The translations under genes were made by a program, and so were the position numbers. This document shows positions 44,229-52,895 of a stretch of 54,760 bases of DNA, one piece after another (the first letter of the stretch is position 1; each line of letters begins with the position of its first letter). Under the pieces are notes generated by a model. That model was not told where the DNA came from, ran no database searches, and saw nothing but the letters and a program-made list of their open reading frames with translations. This DNA is from Acidobacteriota bacterium (lineage in GTDB: Bacteria > Chlamydiota > Chlamydiia > Chlamydiales > Rhabdochlamydiaceae), in NCBI GenBank assembly GCA_903970255.1, contig CAJCHM010000006.1, positions 1-54,760 on the forward strand, written 5' to 3'.

Positions 44229-44362
44229 ATATCCCTTTCATGGGATTTCATGCAAAAAGAAGTTTGCGGGTGGAAAATGGCAAGGTCAAGACTTAGGGGA
44301 ATTTTGCACCGATAGTGTGGAAATGAGGGAGCAGGGGGCGACAACCCGCGGCAAAACTTACA

Positions 44363-45700
44363 TCATATATAGTTTAAATTATATTGAACAGGTTCGCTAT
44401 CATCAACTGGGCTCTCAGAGTTGAAAAACCCATTTTTATAGGTGATGTCCCCTAATTTACGAGCACCAGCTCTTCTAAGTAGTTCGTCCATGTCATTGAA
44501 AGCCACTTTCCTAGCAGTCTCAGTGTTATCAATAACAACTTGCATTTCCCTGTAGAATGCACGGTTGCTTATCCTATAGTTCCTCAGAGTAGGCCCTAGT
44601 AGTTCCTCTCCGAGCTGTCTATTTATAGAATATATTTTATCTTCAAGAGCTAGTCGTTCTTTTTCGAGGTCGTCGTGCGCAGTTTTTGCAACCTTAACAA
44701 CTTCATGCTGTTTAAGAGCTTCTGTAGGCATATTAACAGTTGAAGAATTACCCTTAAAATCTCCAAGATCTTCAAACATCATTTTAAGTTTTTGACTCTC
44801 CAGATCGTATTTTTTCCATGTAATATCAAGGAGAGCCTTTTCGTCGCCAAACTTTTCTCCGCACAGTTCTTTGTGTCTAGCTTCAGCCATTCTTCTCTGA
44901 GTTTCCAATTCTCTTATTAGATGAATTGCATAAACTTGTACTTTAGAGCCTTCTCCTGTCTTTGCAAATTCTTTTTCGAGCTGTTTAAAAGAATCTTTAT
45001 GTTTAGCAAGAGCAGCTCGACGCAACATTGTCTCAACTTCTTCTGGTGCGAGCCTGCCGAATAATTTGCTCATGATCTTAGAATGATCTGCAAAACTCTG
45101 CAATGTGATTTTTTCAGCATCTTGATTAACAAAAGCATCGACCGCGATACAATAAAGGACGTTTGCAAGCCCGCTAAGAAGGTATGAGTAATCATCAAAT
45201 TTTTCGAAGTTAAAGTGGTAATTAACCCTTGTAGATGCTAGCACTTTTTGAACAGCTATTGCATAAATACCGAAACTTTTGCTGTTTCCTTCGATGCTCC
45301 ATTTCCTGCACAGATCTTGAGAGAGTTTAAAAAAAATTTCGTTAGCCAAATCAAAATTCTTACGTAAGCTCTTGAGCTGAGTTAATTCATCATTACTGAA
45401 CTGAGTCGTTTTACCATCACCCAGGTAAGATATGAATTGTGTTTGACAAGTAATTGCTTCGTTAGGCAGAGGCAGGCTATTGGAAAATACAGAATCAAAT
45501 GTCTTTTGTTTGACAATTGTAGCAATTGAATAACATCGTTTGGATACTTGTGCAACTGTGCATAATGCTTGAAATGGAAGACAGGAGAAAATTTTAATTA
45601 AAATGGGTTTGGGCTGAGCAAGCAGAGGAATGGCTCCGCGATCGCAATTGTGCGCAGAATTATTTTTAATTACATCTGTATTAGAAATCATAACAATCAT
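44363..45700 (-). CDS. F-box protein with long coiled coil, candidate effector
   Basis: 445 residues. F-box near residues 26-62 (LAQPKPILIKIFSCLPFQAL then VAQVSKRCYSI), which in eukaryotes binds SKP1. The remainder is helical: DLANEIFFKLSQDLCRKWSIE, and from about residue 270 a Glu/Lys/Arg-rich coiled coil (HDDLEKERLALEDKIYSINR). No recognised target-binding repeat. ATG 45700 lacks a strong ribosome site; ATG 45691 is equally possible. Third F-box gene in the window, AT-rich compared with housekeeping genes. The 44229-44362 gap has nothing recognised. Confidence 0.7.
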   Translation of the reverse strand: MIVMISNTDVIKNNSAHNCDRGAIPLLAQPKPILIKIFSCLPFQALCTVAQVSKRCYSIATIVKQKTFDSVFSNSLPLPNEAITCQTQFISYLGDGKTTQFSNDELTQLKSLRKNFDLANEIFFKLSQDLCRKWSIEGNSKSFGIYAIAVQKVLASTRVNYHFNFEKFDDYSYLLSGLANVLYCIAVDAFVNQDAEKITLQSFADHSKIMSKLFGRLAPEEVETMLRRAALAKHKDSFKQLEKEFAKTGEGSKVQVYAIHLIRELETQRRMAEARHKELCGEKFGDEKALLDITWKKYDLESQKLKMMFEDLGDFKGNSSTVNMPTEALKQHEVVKVAKTAHDDLEKERLALEDKIYSINRQLGEELLGPTLRNYRISNRAFYREMQVVIDNTETARKVAFNDMDELLRRAGARKLGDITYKNGFFNSESPVDDSEPVQYNLNYI

Positions 45701-45838
45701 TGTTTAAATTATTAATTTAAAAGCACAGGTCAACTAAATTCGTTATACGTTGTAAAATCAATCTATCTACTAATGATATCAAACAACTTTAGTTAATTTC
45801 AACTTTAAAATTATTTTATTTTATTTGATGAGTTTTCA

Positions 45839-45899
45839 ATATACCGGATTTGCAATATACCCCTCAAGAACCTGGGCAGATAGAGCATCGAGCTGGAAA
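45839..45899 (+). repeat. Diverged 60-base scrap of the POT transporter gene
   Basis: ATACCGGATTTGCAATATAC, then CCCTCAAGAACCTGGG and AGCATCGAGCTGGAAAAA, match POT gene bases 43819-43878 in order with a handful of differences. Noncoding here. Its neighbours on either side do not match that gene. Bases 45701-45838 are AT-rich with no gene. Confidence 0.8.
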
Positions 45900-45918
45900 A
45901 ATCAAAAAGAATTTTTTT

Positions 45919-46065
45919 ATGGATTGGTCTATTGTAACAGAATGGAAACCAGAAATAAGATACGACTCACGCACAAAAGACGCCGAAACAGCCAAAGCGC
46001 TGGGATCAACCTCAAAAAATCGCCAGACCCTCTCCTTAAACCCTAAAAAATTGCAAAACAGCTAG
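45919..46065 (+). pseudogene. Possible HEPN-domain C-terminal scrap
   Basis: 48-codon frame MDWSIVTEWKPEIRYDSRTK then DAETAKALGSTSKN. The W-x2-E-x-RY pattern followed by an EA-rich helix recalls the end of HEPN-domain proteins paired with nucleotidyltransferases. Too short to function, and no ribosome site. Assignment is tentative. Confidence 0.3.
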
Positions 46066-46110
46066 CTTAAAACACGAAAAGTTGCTAAAATGAGGGAAAA
46101 GGGGGTCTTA

Positions 46111-47583
46111 ATGACCATATTCTTGCCTGAGGTCTTTGTATCGAATAAGGAATTGGCATCTCGGGTCTCAAAAGACTTAAAAAAGGGCCGGATCCGCAAA
46201 CTGGGCAGCAAAGTCTATACAACTAATTTAACAGAATCAGACGAGCTGCTTGTTAAACGACATGCCTGGTTTATTGTGAAAGAGCTGTTTCCTGGCAGCG
46301 TGATTGTGGATCGGACGGCCCTTGAACATCGACCAGCTAGGGATGGATCGATTTTCATCGTCTCAAAAAAAAAGAAGGCTGTCTTCCTTCCAGGTCTATC
46401 GATACATCCTAGGAGGGGGGCTGGACCACTAGAGGAAGACAAGCCATTTATGGAGACTCTCTATTTGTCTTGTCCTGCGCGGGCCTATTTAGAAAATTTG
46501 TGTCCAAGACGAATGCGCAAGGGAAATGTGTCGAGAACGCTTTCCCGTCAAGAAATTGAAGAGCGTTTAGAAATGCTCTTGCAGGGAGCTGGAACTGAGG
46601 TGCTCCAAAAATTGCGCGATGAAGCCAAAAAAATAGCCCCGTTACTTAGGCTAGAGAAAGAATATAAAATCCTAGATGGGTTAATTGGAGCATTACTTGG
46701 AACACGCAATGCACCGCTTATTTCTTCACTGGCAGTGGCCAGACGCCAAGGTTTGCCCTATGACCCTAAACGGCTTGATCTTTTTCAGAAATTATATGAG
46801 TCACTTGCGATTATAAGTACGCCGGACCGATGGATACAGCATTCGGGTTCTTCTCTTCCTTTTTTTGAGGCCTATTTCTCGAACTTCATTGAAGGGACGG
46901 AATTTCAGATTGAAGAGGCAGCTGAAATTATCTTTCAGGGAAAAATCCCTAAAAATCGACCTAAGGATGCACATGATATTCTTGGTACCTATCAACTTAC
47001 TTCTGATGCGATAGAAATGAAAAAATGTCCCAAAAACGATGATGAGCTCATAGCTATTTTAAAGCATCGCCATGCATTTTTAATGCAAGCGCGTCCTGAG
47101 GTGCGTCCAGGAGAATTTAAAACTGTTTTAAACCAGGCAGGTTCAACGCTTTTTGTAGCGCCCGATCTTGTTGAAGGGACCTTGAGAAAAGGATTTCAAT
47201 GGTTCCAAGGACTCAATACCCCCTTTCAGCGTGCCGTCTATATGATGTTTCTCATTGCGGAGGTTCACCCTTTCGCAGATGGCAATGGAAGATGTGCGCG
47301 GATCATGATGAATGCCGAGCTTGTGACTGCAGATCAGGCGCGGATAATCATCCCTACTATATTCAGAAATAACTACCTCTCAGCCCTCAAAGCCCTCACC
47401 CATCAGGCTAGACCCGATGCGTTGATTCGATCTCTTGACTTTGCTCAAAAATACACTTCCCTGATCGATTGGAGTGATTTAAAAAAAGCTCAAGGCATGC
47501 TTTTAGCTACGCATGCTTTTGAAGACTCAAACACCGCTGAGCTTGTAGGGCATCGTCTAGTTCTTCCTACACTTGTTTTTTAG
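46111..47583 (+). CDS. Fic-domain protein with AbiEi-like N-terminal regulator domain
   Basis: 490 residues from ATG 46111 (GGGGG upstream). Residues 1-150 look like the AbiEi-type winged-helix module (RIRKLGSKVYTTNLTESDE, SVIVDRTALEHRPARDGSIF, AVFLPGLSI). The C-terminal half is a Fic domain: active motif HPFADGNGRCAR (His386) and the inhibitory helix motif SNFIEG (Ser257-Glu261-Gly262) that blocks ATP binding in class II Fic enzymes. Fic proteins transfer AMP to target proteins; here both a DNA-binding module and the self-inhibitory glutamate are in one chain. All catalytic residues appear intact. Confidence 0.85.
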   Translation: MTIFLPEVFVSNKELASRVSKDLKKGRIRKLGSKVYTTNLTESDELLVKRHAWFIVKELFPGSVIVDRTALEHRPARDGSIFIVSKKKKAVFLPGLSIHPRRGAGPLEEDKPFMETLYLSCPARAYLENLCPRRMRKGNVSRTLSRQEIEERLEMLLQGAGTEVLQKLRDEAKKIAPLLRLEKEYKILDGLIGALLGTRNAPLISSLAVARRQGLPYDPKRLDLFQKLYESLAIISTPDRWIQHSGSSLPFFEAYFSNFIEGTEFQIEEAAEIIFQGKIPKNRPKDAHDILGTYQLTSDAIEMKKCPKNDDELIAILKHRHAFLMQARPEVRPGEFKTVLNQAGSTLFVAPDLVEGTLRKGFQWFQGLNTPFQRAVYMMFLIAEVHPFADGNGRCARIMMNAELVTADQARIIIPTIFRNNYLSALKALTHQARPDALIRSLDFAQKYTSLIDWSDLKKAQGMLLATHAFEDSNTAELVGHRLVLPTLVF

Positions 47584-47596
47584 CAATGCTCCCAGG

Positions 47597-48469
47597 TTAA
47601 GTTGGTCGCGATTTTTTTGTCTTCTTTGTCACTGAGGCTTTGCCGGCGCTCCGCTTGAGGGTCGATGAGGTTTTGGGTTTTTTGGCCGCCTTGACTTTTG
47701 CTGCAGCCGTTGTATCCGTTGCAAGAGGAGAAGTTTGTCCATGTGCAGGTACAGCATCCCCTTCCAATTCGATGCCAAAAAGCTGGGACAGGTCGCTCTC
47801 TGCAATTGCTGTGCTAGAAGGTTGAGATGTCATCAGGGCTTGAGTTGTCGCAGATGCCGCAATGAGCTCGAACTGATCCACCTGACGCAGCAAAAATAAC
47901 CACTCTGGCTGAGTGTCGATAGCCGCACCAATCCCATAAAGAACTGCTGCGATATGTTTGCACATCCCTGCATGATCAGGGCAGCTGCAGCTCATGGAGA
48001 TCTCTTTAGGAGAGGGAAAAAGCTCTGCTTCTTTTGCAATCAGGATCGACATCACGGCCTTAGAAAATTTTCCCTGAAGTAACTCAATGAGAGAAGCGAT
48101 TTTTCCAGAGCAGGTATCGATAAGACTTTTCCATTTGTGGAGAGGCATGGGGGTAACCTGCACACTTACTTTGTAAAGGGAGGATCCCATCACTTGTGCT
48201 TGCACACTCCCCCTTGTCACTTGCAAATCAATGACAGAACCATTGCGCACGTATGTTCTTCCTCGAGGAAGGCGATTTTCATAGTCGCTATAATTTTCAA
48301 GATTATCACACCAAGCTTTGCCCCAGAATGTCTTTGCGATGACCTTTCCAACAAGCACAATGGGGTTCATCGGTTTTCCTTTTATCCTGGCGTCTTGGAC
48401 TTTTTTTTCCGCGATTCTTCTTCTTTCTGCTACAGAGACATAAGGTGCCCATCCGTTATAGTATCCCAT
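47597..48469 (-). CDS. SWIM zinc-finger protein
   Basis: 290 residues. SWIM motif CSCPDHAGMCKH (CxCx7CxH) at about residue 155-166, followed by the usual AAVLYGIGAAID helix. N-terminal YYNGWAPYVSVAERRRIAEK and FWGKAWCDNLENYSDYENRL are typical of SWIM proteins encoded beside SNF2 helicases. Basic Lys/Ala/Thr-rich tail. Starts 4 bases after the SNF2 gene and is translationally linked. Likely a DNA- or protein-binding partner of the helicase. Confidence 0.9.
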   Translation of the reverse strand: MGYYNGWAPYVSVAERRRIAEKKVQDARIKGKPMNPIVLVGKVIAKTFWGKAWCDNLENYSDYENRLPRGRTYVRNGSVIDLQVTRGSVQAQVMGSSLYKVSVQVTPMPLHKWKSLIDTCSGKIASLIELLQGKFSKAVMSILIAKEAELFPSPKEISMSCSCPDHAGMCKHIAAVLYGIGAAIDTQPEWLFLLRQVDQFELIAASATTQALMTSQPSSTAIAESDLSQLFGIELEGDAVPAHGQTSPLATDTTAAAKVKAAKKPKTSSTLKRSAGKASVTKKTKKSRPT

Positions 48470-48473
48470 CGAT

Positions 48474-51131
48474 TTATCCTTCTCCTAGAGCTTTATGAAT
48501 ATCTAATGAAACCATCTGCACCACCTGTTCATTGGATAATTCCGTTAATAAGATATCCCCTGTGTTTTCAAGCAATTCTTTCGATAGATTTTTTTTTGAA
48601 TCGATGAGTGCATCGATTTTCTCTTCAACTGTTCCCTGACAAATGAATTGATGAACTAAAACAGGGTGTTTCTGTCCAATGCGATAGGCGCGATCGGTCG
48701 CCTGATTCTCTACCGCCGGGTTCCACCACCGATCAAAATGAATCACATGGGTAGCTTTGGTCAAAGTGAGTCCCGTCCCTCCGGCCTTTAGAGAGAGGAT
48801 GAAAAACGGAGGGCCTTGATTTTGTTGAAATGTTTCCACAAGGGCAGTCCGCTTTCCAATGGGAGTTCCTCCATGAAGAATGAGGCCTTCTCGTCCAAAG
48901 ATCTTTGTTAGGAAGGAGTGAAGAGCGGGGATAATTTCTGTAAATTGAGTGAAAATGAGCACGCGCTCTTGTTTTTCTGCAATCGTCTCGCAAATTTCGG
49001 CAAGCCGAATCATTTTACCGCTAGATTCTTCCTTATATTCTCCAAAGCCCTGTGCCTGTGCAGGGTGATTGCATATCTGTTTAAGCCTCATTAATGAAGA
49101 AAGGATTAGACCTCGACGTTGCATGCGATCTGTTGTTTCCAATTTTTTGATTAAATCTCCCACTTCTCCCTGATAGAGTTGAATCTGTTCTTTGGTAAGA
49201 GAGCAATAGGTTTTCATTTCGGTCTTATCGGGAAGATCGGAGATGATACTCTTATCACTTTTAAGCCGTCTGAGGATATAGGGCTGCGTAAGTTTGCGTA
49301 TTGCCGTAATAAAACGGGTTTGATCAGCGCGCTCTTTACCCGCTTTTTTTGCAAAAGAGGAAAACTCTTTGCTAGATCCCATCAATCCGGGAGAGACAAA
49401 ATCAAAAAGAGACCAAAGATCGCCAAGGCGATTTTCTACAGGGGTCCCCGTCAGCGCAAGGCGCACCTGACTCTTTAAATTTTTTACTGCCTGCGCTTGT
49501 CTAGAAGAGGGGTTTTTGATCGCCTGAGCCTCATCCAGAATCACAAGATCCCACTGCATTTCTCTCAAATGCTCCCAACGGTGTACAAAAGCATATGTCG
49601 TAATGACCAAGTCCACCCCTGCAAACCCATCACTCTTGACGGAACTGTGCGCAATGGCAATTTTTAAAGAGGGAGCAAACCGCTCTGCCTCCCTTTGCCA
49701 ATTACCAAGAAGAGAGGCTGGAACAACCAACAAATGAGGTTTATTTTCAGAAGAAGATTCTTTGATCGCCAAAAGCAAAGAAAGTACCTGGATGGTTTTT
49801 CCAAGACCCATATCATCTGCAAGACATCCCCCTAGCTTTAAATGATAAAGCATCCAGAGCCAATGAACCCCTTTGGATTGGTAGGGGCGCAAAGTGCCCT
49901 GAAGAGCATGCAGTTTGATGTCTGCCCCCTCCTGAGGGTTTTGAAGGAGCTCAAGGGCCTCTTTTAGCCACTGCCCAGGTTTGACATGCGACCACTCGGC
50001 AAGCGTATCGTCGGACGATTCAGCAGCCTCTACCCCTGCTAAAAAACGCAGCGCCTCTGACATCGATATGCCCTTCTTCGCTGCTTTTTTGAGTTGATTC
50101 CAATGGGAGAGTACAGCATTGAGCTTTTCCCGGTCGATTTCGACCCACTGCCCTTTAATTTTAATGAGATTGCCCGTTGACTTGCTCAATTCAAGCCATT
50201 CTTCTTCTGTTAAAGATTCACTGCCCAGGCTAAGTTTTACATCGAAATCCAGCAAGCTGCTCAAACCCAGCATCGATTGCGGTTTATCACCGATGCACAC
50301 CTCTGCCTTTAACCTGGGCCGTTTTTGGGGCGTCCACCAATTCGGCACACGCACGACAACACCCCCCGCTTCCATCAGAGGAATATCGATTAAAAATTGA
50401 TGAGCTTGCTGAATGCTCCATGCAGCCGGCTCAAAAATCGCCCCCGATTCCACAAGTTTGGCTATAAAAGGGCTGCATTCTGCCGTTTTTTGCACCGGAG
50501 TCAAAAGGGCTAGTAGTGTGTTTTTCTCCGATGCAGATTCCTGTAGAGCCCGTTTCAGAGGCAAATGCTGTGCCTGAGAATGAGAAGATAACTGCGTTGT
50601 ATAAGTTGCTAAAAAGGCAAAGGGATGCTGTTCATTATTTTTATTTTCTGCAAGATGAAAATACACTCTGCCGACAAGATTCCAACGTGCGCTATATTGG
50701 CTTAAAAAATCCTGTACAGTGCCGGAAAAACGCTCCAATTCTTTCTTAAAGCCCTTCTCAATGAGAAGCCAGATAGAGATTAACAACTCTTCGCTAAGAT
50801 ATTCCCTTCCCTGCATAAAGGGGGCCTCTGCAAGCAAAGCCTGAAGCTCGCTGCTGGCTGGAGCTGGGATAGAAGGGAGATCCTGCAAGTCTTTGGGGAA
50901 TTTACAAACTCGTGTGATCAGTTGTCTGGCAAAAGACTGCCAGAAAACAAAAGTCGAGCTCAGTGGACAACTAAAATCAGACAACCCCAAATGGAGCAGG
51001 CCCATGCCTGAATCAAGGGAGAGCAATTCTGAGACCTTACTCAATTCTCCAAAAAGCAAGCTATCATGAGACAAGTAGACTTGCCCCTCAGGAGAAAGAC
51101 TTAACTCTACTGCCAAAGTTTCAGAATCCAA
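48474..51131 (-). CDS. SNF2-family helicase/ATPase
   Basis: 885 residues. C-terminal half holds the seven helicase motifs: DDMGLGKTIQ (Walker A), DEAQAIKNP (motif II), LTGTPVENRLGDLWSL (III), and DRWWNPAVENQATDRAYRIGQ in two parts (VI). The N-terminal half (SNF2_assoc-like) is less conserved. Uses ATP to move on double-stranded DNA, likely displacing RNA polymerase or other proteins, similar to RapA-type enzymes. The start is uncertain: TTG 51131 follows GGTGAG too closely, and an internal ATG exists near residue 43. Coupled to the SWIM gene. Confidence 0.9.
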   Translation of the reverse strand: MDSETLAVELSLSPEGQVYLSHDSLLFGELSKVSELLSLDSGMGLLHLGLSDFSCPLSSTFVFWQSFARQLITRVCKFPKDLQDLPSIPAPASSELQALLAEAPFMQGREYLSEELLISIWLLIEKGFKKELERFSGTVQDFLSQYSARWNLVGRVYFHLAENKNNEQHPFAFLATYTTQLSSHSQAQHLPLKRALQESASEKNTLLALLTPVQKTAECSPFIAKLVESGAIFEPAAWSIQQAHQFLIDIPLMEAGGVVVRVPNWWTPQKRPRLKAEVCIGDKPQSMLGLSSLLDFDVKLSLGSESLTEEEWLELSKSTGNLIKIKGQWVEIDREKLNAVLSHWNQLKKAAKKGISMSEALRFLAGVEAAESSDDTLAEWSHVKPGQWLKEALELLQNPQEGADIKLHALQGTLRPYQSKGVHWLWMLYHLKLGGCLADDMGLGKTIQVLSLLLAIKESSSENKPHLLVVPASLLGNWQREAERFAPSLKIAIAHSSVKSDGFAGVDLVITTYAFVHRWEHLREMQWDLVILDEAQAIKNPSSRQAQAVKNLKSQVRLALTGTPVENRLGDLWSLFDFVSPGLMGSSKEFSSFAKKAGKERADQTRFITAIRKLTQPYILRRLKSDKSIISDLPDKTEMKTYCSLTKEQIQLYQGEVGDLIKKLETTDRMQRRGLILSSLMRLKQICNHPAQAQGFGEYKEESSGKMIRLAEICETIAEKQERVLIFTQFTEIIPALHSFLTKIFGREGLILHGGTPIGKRTALVETFQQNQGPPFFILSLKAGGTGLTLTKATHVIHFDRWWNPAVENQATDRAYRIGQKHPVLVHQFICQGTVEEKIDALIDSKKNLSKELLENTGDILLTELSNEQVVQMVSLDIHKALGEG

Positions 51132-51248
51132 AACTCACCATTAGTTTGACAACTTTCAACCAGCCCTGTGCCTATTGGATCAATCCATTTTGAACAAGAA
51201 TTCTGACATAAATTTTAGAATTGATCAAGGAACAACTTTGGTAACAAA

Positions 51249-51309
51249 TTTGGGTATGTGCCCCGATCGGCCACACATTTCAGCGCGAAGCCAGTTTTGC
51301 AATTCCCTC
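51249..51309. repeat. Composite of two repeat fragments upstream of the SNF2 gene
   Basis: 51249-51273 matches 14948-14970 (TTTGGGTAT...CCGATCGGCCA), and 51284-51309 is the exact inverse of 8498-8523 (26 bases, CGCGAAGCCAGTTTTGCAAT and onward). So ends of two different palindrome families lie 10 bases apart. The rest of 51132-51339 has no gene. Confidence 0.85.
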
Positions 51310-51339
51310 GATATAAAAACTTCCCTCAATTCTCAATTT

Positions 51340-52434
51340 TTAAAAAAATACGATGTCACGATCGATTAACGTATTGCGAAGGATGGCTTTTGCATGGGGG
51401 CCCTTTAACTTCTGGATATCAACTCTAATCTGATTCTTGATGCCCTCAAGCTCTTGACAAGCATCCTGAAGAGCAGACATATCGCAACGGGAGTCCTTGA
51501 CGAAACGCTGCAGAGGGAAATATTTCGGATCGAGTCGGACCACGTTAATTTCGTTGCGCAACTCATCGACCTGATCTTTTAAAACAGCATTGTATATTTT
51601 GAACTGTTCGGGAGAAGTAGAACGGTTAGCAGAGCGGTTCATCCACTCCATTTCGATCTGTAGTAACGTATATAAATCATCGTTTTCGTAGGCCACCGTT
51701 ACCTTTTTCATCATCTCCTCTTTAGAGGCTTTTAAAGAGGGATCCTGTTCTAAATCAGGATGGACAGCTTTCACCAGGTGTTTATAAATAGCGCCGATAC
51801 TTTTTTTCTGAATCTCTTTTTGTTCCTGTTGCTTAAGCTCTCTTTGCGTTAACTGTGGCCGTATTTTCTCTTCCGGTCCCATCTTATCCTTAGCCTCTTC
51901 CAAAGCTTCAAAAAACTTAAACGCCACTTCTTGCTGATTATCTGTGCCTTTTAGAGCTGAAAGGTCCAAGTCAATACCCTCTTTCTGGAATATCTCCATC
52001 ATTTCATCTTTAAATTTAAAAAACTCCTCATTGGCAATATCATGGGCACTCGAACCGTTTAATTCCTCGAAAATAGGATGCAATTGAGGATCTACATCAG
52101 AAATGCCGATCAGATTGAAAACTTGGTTGATCTCATGAAGAATCCACTCGTGCAAAGTGCTCCTTTCTTTTGAAGACAACCTCGGCATTGTCTTTGCAAA
52201 ATCGTAGAGAAGTTTGACAGAATCGGTCAACACCTTCGCAAGAGCCTTTTCTTTAGGACAAACGTGTGCATGATAAAATCTCAAACAAGCATCCAAATGG
52301 GTAGTGAAATTCTTCAACTCCTTCTGCAATGCCTCAATCTTTTTCCTCAACTTATTGAATTCAACCTGTTCCCGATCTACAGAGGATCCTTTCCCCTTCT
52401 TGCTTCTAGTTATTTCTGCAATCGCTCTACTCAT
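51340..52434 (-). CDS. J-domain-like protein with long helical regions
   Basis: 364 residues from ATG 52434 (GGTGG upstream). Mostly helical, coiled-coil-like. Around residues 230-275, AIYKHLVKAVHPDLEQDP and KVTVAYENDDLYTLLQIEME have the J-domain layout with HPD in the loop and the following AYE...D..TLL helix of atypical DnaJ-like proteins. This would allow contact with DnaK. No zinc finger, no membrane segment. Client unknown. Confidence 0.65.
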   Translation of the reverse strand: MSRAIAEITRSKKGKGSSVDREQVEFNKLRKKIEALQKELKNFTTHLDACLRFYHAHVCPKEKALAKVLTDSVKLLYDFAKTMPRLSSKERSTLHEWILHEINQVFNLIGISDVDPQLHPIFEELNGSSAHDIANEEFFKFKDEMMEIFQKEGIDLDLSALKGTDNQQEVAFKFFEALEEAKDKMGPEEKIRPQLTQRELKQQEQKEIQKKSIGAIYKHLVKAVHPDLEQDPSLKASKEEMMKKVTVAYENDDLYTLLQIEMEWMNRSANRSTSPEQFKIYNAVLKDQVDELRNEINVVRLDPKYFPLQRFVKDSRCDMSALQDACQELEGIKNQIRVDIQKLKGPHAKAILRNTLIDRDIVFF

Positions 52435-52446
52435 TATTACCACCAA

Positions 52447-52895
52447 ATTCTATGTTTTTGAGAGAAAAAAATGCTAAAGAAGCCAATTTTGTTCAACCTG
52501 TTTTTCTTGACAGAGGAAAAAATCCTCAAAGAGAAAATGGGCGATGAGCTCCTTTTTCAGGGTTGGGGAAGGATATGAAAAAGAGAGGAGTTGCGACGAA
52601 AAGAAATTTTTTTCTTGCTCGACTGATCGAGACGTTGCATCTGCGGTAGTCTTTCAAAAAAGGATTGATGCTGAGCGGATTAAACCCATTATTCAGGTTA
52701 CTATCGAATTCTTGACTTGCATCCGCTCCACCATTGGGAAGGGAGTACTTGCGAGGCTTCGTCAAAAATGACCCAGTCGAAAGCTTTCGGGAATTGCATC
52801 ATCCCAAACCAGGTTGGAAGTTCTGCCGATAATCTCAAGATTTGGTTCCCATTTTGGCTCAAATCAAATACACTGTGGTCTTAAAAGAGGGGGCT
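52447..52895. other. Noncoding stretch with palindromic debris
   Basis: GAGCTCCTTTTTC (52548 on) faces GAAAAAGAGAGGAG near 52575-52590, an imperfect hairpin. The right end of palindromic element family D is at 52673-52700. No gene is supported; the 75-codon frame at 52544-52771 is made of repeat sequence. Ribosome site AGAGGGGG precedes the next gene. Confidence 0.6.
52673..52700 (+). repeat. Right-end fragment of palindromic element family D, copy 3
   Basis: GAGCGGATTAAACCCATTAT then TCAGGTTA equals 35063-35090 with one mismatch, and its complement forms the left end of copy 1 (28547-28566). The upstream part of the element has been lost or replaced. Confidence 0.85.

Noticed and set aside
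44026-44241. 72-residue N-terminal extension of the POT transporter
   Set aside because: It is a translation of the 165-bp hairpin and lacks membrane features; the family start motif begins at 44025.
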